Shown: piece after piece, positions 44,329-52,793 of the stretch
Layout of the letters: every line of letters begins with the position of its first letter
How positions within the stretch are numbered: position 1 is the first letter of the stretch
Assembly (NCBI RefSeq): GCF_000331245.1
Contig: NZ_ANFZ01000004.1
Coordinates: forward strand, 62,001 to 126,000
Direction: 5' to 3'
Length of the DNA stretch: 64,000 nt
From: Blastomonas sp. AAP53
Lineage (GTDB): Bacteria > Pseudomonadota > Alphaproteobacteria > Sphingomonadales > Sphingomonadaceae
The notes under the pieces: model-generated
The model's database searches: none
What the model was told of the DNA's origin: nothing
Seen by the model: the letters and a program-made list of their open reading frames with translations, nothing else
Position numbers and translations under genes: made by a program

Positions 44329-44747
44329 TCCTGCAGCCTGCGCCCCATGCTGATGCGGGGTTCTTCGGCATAGCCAAGGCGCGCATAAAAGGCTGCGACC
44401 GCTTCGTTGGTATCGCGCACCTGCAGGTTCACCTTGGCGCATCCCAGTGCGCGCAGCGCCGCCTCGGCCGTCCGAACCAGCCGTGTGCCCAGGCCATGAC
44501 GTTGCTCGCCGGGCAGCACTGCGACCGAATACAGCCAGCCACGATGCCCGTCATATCCCGCCATGATGGTGCCCACGACCTGCTCGCCCAGCAGGGCAAC
44601 CCAGAAGAGTTCGGGCTGGAACGCCAGTTTTTGTGGGATGGCGACCCGTGCGTGGTTGTGCGGTGGGTCGTCCGGAAAACAGGCGTCCCAGAGCGCCTCG
44701 ACGCCGGAAAAATTGCGTGGATCGAACCGGCGTATGGTTATCGGCAA
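44325..44747 (-). CDS. GNAT family N-acetyltransferase
   Basis: 140 residues from TTG 44747, overlapping the gph stop by 10 bp. No ATG start is available. The acetyl-CoA loop is SVAVLPGEQRHGLGTRLVRTAEAAL (Q/RxxGxG/A), followed by KVNLQVRDTNEAVAAFYARLGYAE, which resembles the YpeA/RimI-like group. The substrate is unknown. It is co-directional with gph and probably co-transcribed. Confidence 0.85.
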   Translation of the reverse strand: MPITIRRFDPRNFSGVEALWDACFPDDPPHNHARVAIPQKLAFQPELFWVALLGEQVVGTIMAGYDGHRGWLYSVAVLPGEQRHGLGTRLVRTAEAALRALGCAKVNLQVRDTNEAVAAFYARLGYAEEPRISMGRRLQD

Positions 44748-45427
44748 GCAATCCGCTCCAGTATCGGAATGAACTCGTCATAATGATCGATGATCGCATC
44801 GGCGCCCAGTTCGTCGACCGGCTGGTGCAGAAAGCCGAAGCTCACCGCGACGCAGGGGATGCCCGCATTATGCGCGGCCATCACGTCGTAGATGCTGTCG
44901 CCGATGAAGGCGGCGGGCGTGACACCTGGTTCACCGCCGCAGCGGCGGATCATCTCGTCGATCGGTGCGCGGTCGGGCTTGGATTTGCCCTTGCCCATGG
45001 TATCGCCGCCGATGACGCAGGCGAAACGGTCGATCAGGCCGACCTCGGTGAGCAGCTTGACCGCGAACCGTTCGTACTTGTTGGTGACGATGGTCATCTT
45101 CACCCCCATCGCATCGAACCGCGCCATCGCGTCGAGCAGGCCCGGATAGGGCGGGGACCCTGTCCCCAGATTTTCGCCATAATGGTCGAGCAGGATCGGC
45201 AGGTACTGGCGCAAGGCTTCCGGATCGGTGTTGCCCGAACGCTCCAGGCCGACCTGCAGCATGTGCTTGGCACCCAGGCCGACCATCGGTTTGATCTCGT
45301 CCTGGCTCAGTGCCGGCAGCCCTGCCAGCGCTAGTGTATGGTTGACCGATACGGTCAGTTCCGGGCTGGTGTCGAGCAATGTGCCATCGAGATCAAAGCC
45401 AATGATTTGGTAGGGAAAGTCTGTCAT
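44738..45427 (-). CDS. gph: phosphoglycolate phosphatase-like HAD hydrolase
   Basis: 229 residues from ATG 45427. HAD motif I reads IIGFDLDGTLLDTSPELTVSVNHTL, motif II Thr is in KMTIVTNKYERFA, and motifs III and IV are KGKSKPDRAPIDE and AAFIGDSIYDVMAAHNAGI. The GLPALSQDEIKPMVGLGAKHML cap matches Gph (2-phosphoglycolate phosphatase). Related beta-phosphoglucomutase-like enzymes share the fold, so the name is probable rather than certain. It is divergent from glmU. Confidence 0.85.
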   Translation of the reverse strand: MTDFPYQIIGFDLDGTLLDTSPELTVSVNHTLALAGLPALSQDEIKPMVGLGAKHMLQVGLERSGNTDPEALRQYLPILLDHYGENLGTGSPPYPGLLDAMARFDAMGVKMTIVTNKYERFAVKLLTEVGLIDRFACVIGGDTMGKGKSKPDRAPIDEMIRRCGGEPGVTPAAFIGDSIYDVMAAHNAGIPCVAVSFGFLHQPVDELGADAIIDHYDEFIPILERIACR

Positions 45428-45521
45428 GGGAGCCTGCATCGCCCGAAAAAGGTGGAAGATGCAAGCGGTTCGTGGCAAGGGTTTGTTCGATCTGCTTTGG
45501 GAAACGCGGAGAACGTAGAGT

Positions 45522-46880
45522 ATGGGTGAGCAGGCGCTGGCTGCGATCATTTTGGCGGCGGGCCAGGGCACACGGATGAAGTCCGATCTGCACAAGGTGC
45601 TCCACCCTGTTGCCGGCCTTCCGATGCTGCATCACCTGCTGGAAAGCCTGAGCGCGGCGGGGGCCGCACGTCAGGTCGTCGTTGTGGGAGCACGGCGCGA
45701 GCAGGTGGAGGCATCGGTGGCTGGCCGGTCTGTGCAGACTGCGCACCAGGCCGAGCAACTGGGCACCGCTCATGCGGCGCTTCAGGCGAAAGACGCCTTG
45801 GCCGACTTCGACGGCGTGGCGATTGTCTGCTTCGGCGACACGCCCTTCCTCAGGCCTGACACCATAAGCCGCCTGACCGATAGATTGTCCGCGCCCGATG
45901 CGCCGCGCGTCGCGGTGCTGGGTTTCGTTCCCGATGACGCCAAGGCCTATGGGCGGATCATCGCCGACGAGCAGGGCAGCATTGCCAAGATGGTCGAGTT
46001 CAAGGATGCCAGCGAGACCGAACGCGCAGTAAAGCTGTGCAATTCGGGCGTCACCGCCGTGCGCACCGCCGATCTGTGGCCGCTGCTCGAACGCGTCGGC
46101 AACGACAATGCGGCGGGTGAATACTACCTTCCCGATATCGTCATGCTGGCGCTGGCCGATGGGGATCGCGCCGTGGTGGTCGAGACCGATCCCGACGAGC
46201 TGATCGGCATCAACAGCCGCGCCGAACTCGCCGAAGCCGAAGCCATCTGGCAGGCGCGCCGCCGCGCGCAGGCGATGGCCGATGGTGCCAGCCTGATCGC
46301 GCCCGATACGGTCTGGTTCGCGCATGATACCGTCGTCGGCCGCGATGTGGTGATCGAGCCCAATGTCGTCTTTGGCCCCGGCGTGACCATTGCCGACAAT
46401 GTCGTGATCCACGCGTTCAGCCATCTCGAAGGCGCGACCATCGCCAGCGGTTGTTCGGTCGGCCCGTTCGCGCGGCTGCGCCCCGGCGCGGAGATGCAGG
46501 AAGGCGCCAAGGTCGGCAATTTCGTCGAGATGAAGAAGGCCGTACTGGGCCCCGGCGCCAAGGCCAGCCACTTGACCTATCTGGGCGATGCGACTGTTGG
46601 CGCGAACGCCAATATCGGCGCGGGCACGATTACCTGCAATTATGACGGCTATTTCAAATACCAGACGGTGATCGGCGAAAACGCGTTCATCGGATCGAAC
46701 AGCGCGCTGATCGCCCCGGTGAAGATCGGCCGCGATGCGATCGTCGCAGCGGGCAGCGCAGTCTCGCGCGATGTCGCCGATGGCGAACTTCGCATGGTCC
46801 GCGCCGAGCAGCTCGTCAAACCCGGCTGGGCTGACCGCTTCCACGATGCGATGCGCAGAAAGAAGCGCGAGGGCAAGTGA
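45522..46880 (+). CDS. glmU: bifunctional UDP-GlcNAc pyrophosphorylase / glucosamine-1-phosphate acetyltransferase
   Basis: 452 residues. The uridylyltransferase domain starts AAIILAAGQGTRMKSDLHKVLHPVAG with the Arg and Lys of the nucleotide loop, and VAIVCFGDTPFLRPDTI follows. The C-terminal left-handed beta-helix shows hexapeptide repeats and GPGAKASHLTYLGDATVGANANIGAGTITCNYDG, the acetyltransferase active site. It makes UDP-GlcNAc for peptidoglycan and LPS. It is separated from glmS by a toxin-antitoxin module. Confidence 0.95.
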   Translation: MGEQALAAIILAAGQGTRMKSDLHKVLHPVAGLPMLHHLLESLSAAGAARQVVVVGARREQVEASVAGRSVQTAHQAEQLGTAHAALQAKDALADFDGVAIVCFGDTPFLRPDTISRLTDRLSAPDAPRVAVLGFVPDDAKAYGRIIADEQGSIAKMVEFKDASETERAVKLCNSGVTAVRTADLWPLLERVGNDNAAGEYYLPDIVMLALADGDRAVVVETDPDELIGINSRAELAEAEAIWQARRRAQAMADGASLIAPDTVWFAHDTVVGRDVVIEPNVVFGPGVTIADNVVIHAFSHLEGATIASGCSVGPFARLRPGAEMQEGAKVGNFVEMKKAVLGPGAKASHLTYLGDATVGANANIGAGTITCNYDGYFKYQTVIGENAFIGSNSALIAPVKIGRDAIVAAGSAVSRDVADGELRMVRAEQLVKPGWADRFHDAMRRKKREGK

Positions 46881-47038
46881 GGCGGCATCCGCTTCTACCA
46901 GTATTCATTGTCTGCATGCTCGTGTTCGCGCTGATTGCGTTGACGGTGTGGCGCGCGATCAAGTGCGAGGCGTCTGGAGGCGCGCTGACCTCGACGATAC
47001 GCCTCGGCCAGTGCATGCAGCTTGACATGATATCATGA
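46877..47038 (+). CDS. 53-residue single-span membrane protein after glmU
   Basis: GTG 46877 overlaps the glmU stop (GTGA). The frame gives a basic start (VRRHPLLP), one membrane span (VFIVCMLVFALIALTVW), then RAIKCEASGGALTSTIRLGQ with two further Cys and a stop at 47036-47038. The stop falls inside the operator-like AT-rich region of the toxin-antitoxin module, so the original 3' end may have been altered when that module arrived. No family was recognised. Support is the coupled start and the hydrophobic segment. Confidence 0.5.
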   Translation: MRRHPLLPVFIVCMLVFALIALTVWRAIKCEASGGALTSTIRLGQCMQLDMIS

Positions 47039-47058
47039 TATGATATCAGTATATCATT
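47022..47058 (+). promoter_or_regulatory. promoter and operator of the vapBC module
   Basis: A consensus -35 TTGACA (47022-47027) is followed after 16 bp by TATCAG (47044-47049). The region is filled with palindromes: ATGATATCAT (47027-47036), TGATATCA (47041-47048) and GATAT-CAGT-ATATC (47042-47055). These are likely binding sites for the ribbon-helix-helix antitoxin. The predicted transcript would begin almost at the ATG 47059, so that first ORF may be leaderless. Confidence 0.72.
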
Positions 47059-47208
47059 ATGCCCAGTATCCTCGCCGACCTTCCTCAAGATGACATCGAA
47101 TGGCTCGACCAGCTGGCTGCCGTGCCGGGCAAGTCGCGGATGCAGGTTTTGAGCGTGGTTGTAAGGTGGTGTTGTCAGCAGAACGAGGGCCAGCCATGCG
47201 AATCCTGA
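47059..47208 (+). CDS. truncated antitoxin-like (ribbon-helix-helix) protein upstream of vapB
   Basis: 49 residues (MPSILADLPQDDIEWLDQLA, then AVPGKSRMQVLSVVVRW). It aligns without gaps of note to the first 43 residues of the following antitoxin, sharing the ILxxxPxxDIxxLDxxAAxxxKSR pattern. It lacks the toxin-binding tail. The end (CCQQNEGQPCES) overlaps the next start by 13 bp. It is either a decayed duplicate or a DNA-binding-only regulator. The codons remain open from the module's promoter. Confidence 0.6.
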   Translation: MPSILADLPQDDIEWLDQLAAVPGKSRMQVLSVVVRWCCQQNEGQPCES

Positions 47209-47441
47209 CCGAAATTCCCGACGAAGATATCCAGAAGCTCGACGCTATTGCTGCCAAGGGTAAGAAGTCGCGGGCAGCCACGATCCGCGATGCCGTGAAG
47301 CTTTATCTCGTGCAGAACAGCGAGGATCGAAGCTGGATAGAGCGTGGGGCTGGATATTGGAAGGGACGCGACGATATTGGCGATGCCATCGAATATCAGC
47401 GGGCGATGCGCGAGGATCGTCGCCCTTATGATGATATTTGA
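47196..47441 (+). CDS. vapB: VapB-type ribbon-helix-helix antitoxin
   Basis: 81 residues from ATG 47196 with CGAGGG upstream. The N-terminal RHH domain (RILTEIPDEDIQKLDAIAAK, GKKSRAATIRDAVKLYL) binds operator DNA, and the acidic/aromatic tail (SWIERGAGYWKGRDDIGDAIEYQRAMREDRRP) would fold over the toxin. It is followed after 3 bp by the PIN toxin gene. The type II pairing supports the VapB name, though the family is broad. Confidence 0.82.
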   Translation: MRILTEIPDEDIQKLDAIAAKGKKSRAATIRDAVKLYLVQNSEDRSWIERGAGYWKGRDDIGDAIEYQRAMREDRRPYDDI

Positions 47442-47444
47442 ACC

Positions 47445-47810
47445 GTGTCTGACCCGTTTTTCGATACCAACATCCTGATCGACTGGTTGTGGGACAAAGC
47501 CCCCGCAATTGCCGAGCTTTCCCGGTACAGCCGTCACAGGATCAGTCGGATCGTGTGGACTGAAATTCTGGCGGGCGAGCCCTTGGAAAGGCGCGATACC
47601 ATCCGGCAATTGATATCGTCGTTCGATGTGGTGGAAATTGATGCGCGGATCGCAACTGCAGCGGCCGATATCCGATATCGGACAAAAATGAAGCTGATGG
47701 ACGCCTATATCCTCGCTACCGCGCAGGTGAACGGCGCTATTCTCATTACACGAAATACCAAGGATTTTCCCGCAGAGATGCCGGGCATCCGCGTTCCCTA
47801 CCAGCTTTGA
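47445..47810 (+). CDS. vapC: VapC-type PIN-domain toxin
   Basis: 121 residues from GTG 47445. The PIN acidic set is complete: Asp7 (FFDTNILID), Glu40 (VWTEILAG), Asp86 (KLMDAYILATA) and Asp107 (TRNTKDF). It is a Mg2+-dependent RNase that blocks translation when free of VapB. It lies 15 bp ahead of glmS, so read-through from the module into glmS is possible. Confidence 0.88.
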   Translation: MSDPFFDTNILIDWLWDKAPAIAELSRYSRHRISRIVWTEILAGEPLERRDTIRQLISSFDVVEIDARIATAAADIRYRTKMKLMDAYILATAQVNGAILITRNTKDFPAEMPGIRVPYQL

Positions 47811-47825
47811 AAGGCCCTTTGTTGC

Positions 47826-49649
47826 ATGTGCGGTATCGTTGGAATCCTTGCCCGTCGTGATGTCGTTGCCGATCTGGTCGATGGCCTGAAGCGGATGGAA
47901 TATCGCGGTTATGACTCGTCGGGCGTGTGCACGGTGCACGATGGGCAGCTGGTGCGCAGGCGTGCCGAGGGCAAGCTGCGCAACCTGGTCGATGTGCTGG
48001 CAAAGGATCCGGCACCAGGCCATGTCGGCATCGCGCACACCCGCTGGGCGACGCACGGCGCGCCGACCACGTCGAACGCGCACCCGCATGCCACCGCCGA
48101 GGTGGCTTTGGTCCACAATGGCATCATCGAGAACTTCAAGTCCCTGCGCGATGCGCTGATCGCGCGCGGGCGGGTGTTCGAGAGCGAGACCGATACCGAA
48201 GTCGTCGCGCACCTGGTGAGCGAACGGGTCGAGGCGGGCGACAGCCCGCAGGACGCGGTCAAGGCGGTGCTGCCGCAGCTGCGCGGTGCGTTCGCGCTCG
48301 CCATCGCCTTCCGCCAGCACCCCGATCTGCTGATCGGCGCGCGGCTCGGCTCGCCGCTGGTGCTCGGCTATGGAGACGATGAGACCTATCTGGGATCGGA
48401 CGCGCTGGCGCTCGCCCCGCTGACGCAGCGCATCGCCTATCTCGAGGAGGGCGACTGGGTGGTGCTGACCCGCGAGGGCGCGCAGGTCTATGATGCCGAC
48501 AATGCGCCGGTGGAGCGCGAGATCACGCTGTCGGGCGTCACCGGCGCATTGATCGACAAGGGCAACCACCGCCACTTCATGCAGAAGGAGATCTTCGAGC
48601 AGCCGGTGGTCGTGGCGCAGACGCTGCAAAGCTATATCCGCTCGGTCGAGCAGAAGGTGGCGCTGCCGCAGATGGACTTCGAACTGTCCGACATCGACCG
48701 GGTGACGATCATCGCCTGCGGCACTGCATCCTATGTCGGGATGATCGGCAAATACTGGATCGAGAGCCTCGCGCGCGTTCCGGTCGAGGTCGATGTCGCG
48801 TCGGAGTTCCGTTACCGCGACCCGGTGCTGAGCCCCGGCATGCTGGGCGTGGTCGTCTCGCAATCGGGCGAAACCGCCGATACGCTGGCGGCGCTGCGCC
48901 ACATGAAGGCGGGCGGGGTGACCACCGCCGGGATCATCAACGTGCCGACCAGCTCGATGGCGCGCGAGGTCGATCTGCTGCTGCCGACGCATGCCGGTCC
49001 CGAGATCGGGGTGGCCTCGACCAAGGCGTTCACCTGCCAGCTGGCGGTGATGGCGGCGCTCGCGGTCAATCTGGCGCGCGCCAAGGGACGGCTGAGCCAG
49101 GCGGAGGAAGCCGAGATCGTGCGTCACCTGATCGAGGCGCCGGCGGCGATCAATGCGGCGCTGGCGCACGATGCCGAGATCGAGGCGATGGCGCACACTA
49201 TCGCGCAGGCGCGCGATGTGCTGTATCTGGGGCGCGGGCCCGATTATGCGCTGGCGCTGGAAGGCGCGCTGAAGCTCAAGGAAATCAGCTATATCCATGC
49301 TGAGGGCTATGCCGCGGGCGAGATGAAGCACGGCCCCATCGCGCTGATCGACGAGGCGGTGCCGATCATCGTCATCGCACCCTCTGGCCCGCTGTTTGAA
49401 AAGACGGTGAGCAACATGCAGGAGGTGCGCGCGCGCGGCGGCAAGGTGGTGCTGATCTCGGACGCGCAAGGGCTGGCCGAAGCGGGCGAGGGGTGCCTCG
49501 CCACCATCGAGATGCCACGCGTTCACCCGCTGATCGCGCCGCTCGTCTATGCCGTGCCGGTCCAGCTGCTCGCCTATCACGTCGCCGTCGCCAAGGGCAC
49601 CGACGTCGATCAGCCGCGCAACCTGGCCAAGTCGGTCACCGTGGAGTGA
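47826..49649 (+). CDS. glmS: glutamine-fructose-6-phosphate aminotransferase (isomerizing)
   Basis: 607 residues, ATG 47826. The Ntn glutaminase domain starts MCGIVGILARRDVVADLVDGL with catalytic Cys2, and continues YRGYDSSGV and HTRWATHGAPTTSNAHPH. Two SIS domains bind the sugar: ACGTASYVGMIGKYWIE, SQSGETADTLAALRHMK and the C-terminal YAGEMKHGPIALID-like AAGEMKHGPIAL, ending LAKSVTVE. It supplies GlcN-6-P for cell-wall synthesis. It is usually near glmU, which here lies on the other side of vapBC. No glmS ribozyme is seen or expected. Confidence 0.96.
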   Translation: MCGIVGILARRDVVADLVDGLKRMEYRGYDSSGVCTVHDGQLVRRRAEGKLRNLVDVLAKDPAPGHVGIAHTRWATHGAPTTSNAHPHATAEVALVHNGIIENFKSLRDALIARGRVFESETDTEVVAHLVSERVEAGDSPQDAVKAVLPQLRGAFALAIAFRQHPDLLIGARLGSPLVLGYGDDETYLGSDALALAPLTQRIAYLEEGDWVVLTREGAQVYDADNAPVEREITLSGVTGALIDKGNHRHFMQKEIFEQPVVVAQTLQSYIRSVEQKVALPQMDFELSDIDRVTIIACGTASYVGMIGKYWIESLARVPVEVDVASEFRYRDPVLSPGMLGVVVSQSGETADTLAALRHMKAGGVTTAGIINVPTSSMAREVDLLLPTHAGPEIGVASTKAFTCQLAVMAALAVNLARAKGRLSQAEEAEIVRHLIEAPAAINAALAHDAEIEAMAHTIAQARDVLYLGRGPDYALALEGALKLKEISYIHAEGYAAGEMKHGPIALIDEAVPIIVIAPSGPLFEKTVSNMQEVRARGGKVVLISDAQGLAEAGEGCLATIEMPRVHPLIAPLVYAVPVQLLAYHVAVAKGTDVDQPRNLAKSVTVE

Positions 49650-49661
49650 GGTAACAGCGCG

Positions 49662-50051
49662 ATGTCAGCAGAATCGATCACGGTTGCAGGTGGCTGCCAT
49701 TGCGGTGCGGTTCGGTTCGAGGCGGAGGTACCGCGCACCGTCCGTCTGCTCTCGTGCAACTGCTCGATGTGCGCCAAGACAGGCTTTCTCCATCTCATCG
49801 TGCCGCACGCGGATTTGCGTCTGATATCGGGCGGTGAAAGCCTGACGAGCTATCGGTTCGGCACCGGTCGGGCCGAGCATCTGTTCTGCCGGATCTGCGG
49901 GATCCGCAGCTTCTATCAGCCGCGTTCGCACCCCGAAGCCTGGTCGGTTGATCTGCGGTGCCTCGATGAAGGACACGGATTGGCCACCGAGATCGAGGCA
50001 TTCGATGGGCTCAACTGGGAGTCGGCGCGCGCCGCCTTGGCCGACGATTGA
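49662..50051 (+). CDS. GFA / CENP-V fold zinc protein
   Basis: 129 residues, ATG 49662, 12 bp after glmS. The zinc ligands are GGCHCGAVRF (CxC), LLSCNCSMCAKTG (CxCxxC) and HLFCRICGIRSFY (CxxCG), the full set of the GFA family. Members include glutathione-dependent formaldehyde-activating enzyme, but most have unknown function. Cytosolic and probably co-transcribed with glmS. Confidence 0.88.
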   Translation: MSAESITVAGGCHCGAVRFEAEVPRTVRLLSCNCSMCAKTGFLHLIVPHADLRLISGGESLTSYRFGTGRAEHLFCRICGIRSFYQPRSHPEAWSVDLRCLDEGHGLATEIEAFDGLNWESARAALADD

Positions 50052-50177
50052 TTTGCAAATCCTGCAAGTGCATGGAAGACAATTGCACTTGTACGTCAGC
50101 AATTATGACCTATTTGCGTCCTCAGAGAGCAGGATGTCTGCACGGCCAATTCCAAAACACTTTCTCAGGAGTTCGTC

Positions 50178-50246
50178 ATGCGTATTGCATTCAATCTGGC
50201 TGCTGCCTTCGTGAGCAGCGCCGTCATCATGCTGGCCGTTATCTGA
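50178..50246 (+). CDS. 22-residue hydrophobic peptide
   Basis: ATG 50178 has AGGAG 7 bp upstream and reads MRIAFNLAAAFVSSAVIMLA then VI before TGA 50244-50246. It looks like a signal peptide or a tiny membrane peptide cut short. Sphingomonad-type short exported proteins begin in a similar way, so this may be a remnant. Two hairpins follow directly. Confidence 0.4.
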   Translation: MRIAFNLAAAFVSSAVIMLAVI

Positions 50247-50253
50247 TTTCAAA

Positions 50254-50324
50254 TACCACCGGACAACCGGTGGTACGGCCGGTTCGCCATCGCCTGCAGC
50301 CCGCAATGATTGCCGGCTGCAGGC
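50254..50324. terminator. two hairpins in the GFA to GGDEF-EAL gap
   Basis: The first stem is TACCACCGG/CCGGTGGTA with an ACAA loop (50254-50275). The second is GCCTGCAGCC/GGCTGCAGGC (50292-50324). Neither has a T-run. They occupy the 367-bp gap between the GFA gene and the c-di-GMP enzyme; apart from the 22-residue ORF nothing else is seen there. Confidence 0.5.
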
Positions 50325-50418
50325 AAGGTGCTCCCCAGGCAATCCCAGCCCGCCATCGACACAAAACGTAAAGCACCGCGGTTACCGTTCGCTAACTTTG
50401 TTTGGCTATGTCGCCGGG

Positions 50419-52770
50419 GTGAGCAAGACCAAACACAGCCCATCAGCCGCGCGTGATCTGCCGGTCATGGCCATTCTTGGCCTGCGCGATAGCGCCGATG
50501 GTGATTGGGACCATTTCCGCGCGATCCAGTATACCGGCCTTGCCCGTTACTCGAACCTGCGTGTCGTCACCAATCTGGTGCTGGGCCTGATGGTCTGCCA
50601 GCTTTTCAGCGGCTTCGTTCCGCTGTGGCAGCTGGCGGGCTGGATGGCGATGCTGGGCGCTGCACTCTTTTTTCCGACAATCGTTTACCGCCAGAGCGGC
50701 ATGGTCAATCACGATCACGTTGCCCGTCGTTTCGTGCTGCAGCTCGTCGCGGCGACCAGCCTGATTGCGTTCGTCTGGTGCATCCCCATTTTGGTGTTCG
50801 CGCCTTTGGCAGGCGACCTTGAACTCGCCACCGTCTGGACGATCCTGGCGGCGCTGGTCGTTGCGGGAACGCTGCTGCTCAACGCGTTGCCGCTGGGTGC
50901 GTTCATGTTCAACCTGGTGCTGATGTCTGCCTCGATTGTTGCCTATTGGCAGGCAGGCAACATGGTGACCGTGGGTGCGATCACCAGCTTCTCGATCCTT
51001 CTGGCGCTGTCTGGGTTTGAAAACGCGCGCGGTTACCTGATGTTCAAGCTGTCCGAACATGGCCTGGCCGAAAAGGACGAGGTGGTCAGCCTGTTGCTTC
51101 GCGAGTTCGAAGAGGGGGATGCTGACTGGCTCTGGCAGATCGACTCCGCACGCCGCATCATCAACGCCAGCCCACGCTTCGCCTTTGCCGTCGGACGCGA
51201 GGTCAGCGAGATCGAAGGCATGCCGCTGACCCAGCTGATTGCCGGCAAGCTGTGGGAGGGGGGCAACCTTCCCCCCAGCCTGCATATCCTGTCCGACAAG
51301 CTAACCAAGCGCGAGAGCTTCTCCAACCTTGTCGTCAAGGTTCATGGCGCGGACAAGACATTCTGGTGGGAATTGTCAGCCTCGCCGCGATATGATGACA
51401 ACGGCACCTTCACCGGTTTCCGTGGTGTCGGGTCCGATGTCACCGAAAGCCGCGAGAGCGCCGAGAAGATCGCACGGCTTGCCCGCTACGACACGCTCAC
51501 CGGACTGCCCAACCGCCTGCAATTGACCGAGGCGCTCGACCGCGCGCTCAAGGAATGCGAGCAGTGGAACTGCCGCTGCGGGTTCCTCATGATCGACCTC
51601 GACCGGTTCAAGTCGGTCAACGATACGCTGGGTCATCTGGTCGGGGACCGGCTGCTCGCGCAGGTCTCGCTGCGGCTGCGTTCGCTGATGGGCAAGGACG
51701 AGATGTGCGGCCGGCTGGGCGGAGACGAGTTTGCCGTGGTGATGCGCGATACCGGCGATGGCCAGCGTATCGGCGATATCGCCGAACGCATCATCGACGT
51801 GCTGTCGCAGCCATATGAAGTCGATCAGCACACGCTGTTCATCGGTGCCAGCATCGGCTCTGCGCATGGCCTGCGCGACGGCCGCACGGTCGAAACGCTG
51901 ATGCGCAGCGCCGACCTTGCGCTCTATCGGTCAAAGGACGAGGGCGGCGGTCGCCATAACGTCTACGAGCCGCAACTGCACAGTCATGCCGAAGAGCGCC
52001 GGGTCATGGAAATGGCGTTGCGCAAGGCATTGGAGAAGGACGAGTTCACGCTCGCCTTCCAGCCGGTGGTCGATGCAGGCAGCGAATCCCTGGTCGCGTT
52101 CGAGGCGCTGCTGCGCTGGCACAACCCGGAATTCGGGCAGGTATCGCCGGCGCGTTTCATCCCCCTTGCCGAAGATGCGCGCCTGGTCGTGCCGATTGGC
52201 AACTGGGTGCTGCACCGCGCCTGCCGCGAAGCGGTGACCTGGCCCGCCAATATGCGCGTTGCCGTCAACGTTTCGGCCGAGCAGCTGTACGAGCCGGATT
52301 TCGTCGACACCGTGGTCGAGGCACTGTCTGAGGCCGGGCTGCCTCCGCAGCGGCTTGAGCTGGAAGTGACCGAGAGCGTGTTCCTGCGCGAAGGGTCACG
52401 CGCCGGCGAAACGCTGGACCGCATTCTGGCGCTGGGCGTGGGCTTGTCGCTCGACGACTTTGGCACCGGCTATTCCGCGCTGGGCTATCTCAGCAAGACT
52501 CGCTTCACCACGATCAAGGTCGATCGCAGCTTCGTGCAGGGGGCCGCTCGGGGGGCGCAGGAGAGCATTGCCATCATCCGTGCCGTGGTTGCCATGGCCG
52601 ACAGCCTGGGCATGTCCACGACCGCCGAGGGCGCGGAAACCGAGCACGAGGTGCAGGTCGTCCGCAAGCTGGGCTGCAAGAAGATCCAGGGCTATTATTA
52701 CGGGCGCCCGATGATGGCGAGCGATGTCGGAGAGCTTTTCAGCGATGACCGGTCGGCGATCTACGGCTGA
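50419..52770 (+). CDS. membrane PAS-GGDEF-EAL cyclic-di-GMP enzyme
   Basis: About 783 residues from GTG 50419; TTG 50398 and ATG 50467 are alternatives. About five membrane spans form the N-terminus (NLVLGLMVCQLFSGFVPLW to VTVGAITSFSILLAL). Then come a PAS domain (WLWQIDSARRIINASPRFAF), a GGDEF domain with RYDTLTGLPNRLQL and intact LGGDEFAVVM, and an EAL domain with FEALLRWHNPEFG, NVSAEQL and LSLDDFGTGYSALGYL. Both catalytic motifs are complete, so it could both make and break c-di-GMP. It is probably a sensor for motility or biofilm control. Confidence 0.93.
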   Translation: MSKTKHSPSAARDLPVMAILGLRDSADGDWDHFRAIQYTGLARYSNLRVVTNLVLGLMVCQLFSGFVPLWQLAGWMAMLGAALFFPTIVYRQSGMVNHDHVARRFVLQLVAATSLIAFVWCIPILVFAPLAGDLELATVWTILAALVVAGTLLLNALPLGAFMFNLVLMSASIVAYWQAGNMVTVGAITSFSILLALSGFENARGYLMFKLSEHGLAEKDEVVSLLLREFEEGDADWLWQIDSARRIINASPRFAFAVGREVSEIEGMPLTQLIAGKLWEGGNLPPSLHILSDKLTKRESFSNLVVKVHGADKTFWWELSASPRYDDNGTFTGFRGVGSDVTESRESAEKIARLARYDTLTGLPNRLQLTEALDRALKECEQWNCRCGFLMIDLDRFKSVNDTLGHLVGDRLLAQVSLRLRSLMGKDEMCGRLGGDEFAVVMRDTGDGQRIGDIAERIIDVLSQPYEVDQHTLFIGASIGSAHGLRDGRTVETLMRSADLALYRSKDEGGGRHNVYEPQLHSHAEERRVMEMALRKALEKDEFTLAFQPVVDAGSESLVAFEALLRWHNPEFGQVSPARFIPLAEDARLVVPIGNWVLHRACREAVTWPANMRVAVNVSAEQLYEPDFVDTVVEALSEAGLPPQRLELEVTESVFLREGSRAGETLDRILALGVGLSLDDFGTGYSALGYLSKTRFTTIKVDRSFVQGAARGAQESIAIIRAVVAMADSLGMSTTAEGAETEHEVQVVRKLGCKKIQGYYYGRPMMASDVGELFSDDRSAIYG

Positions 52771-52793
52771 TACTCAGCCGCAGATCGACAGGT

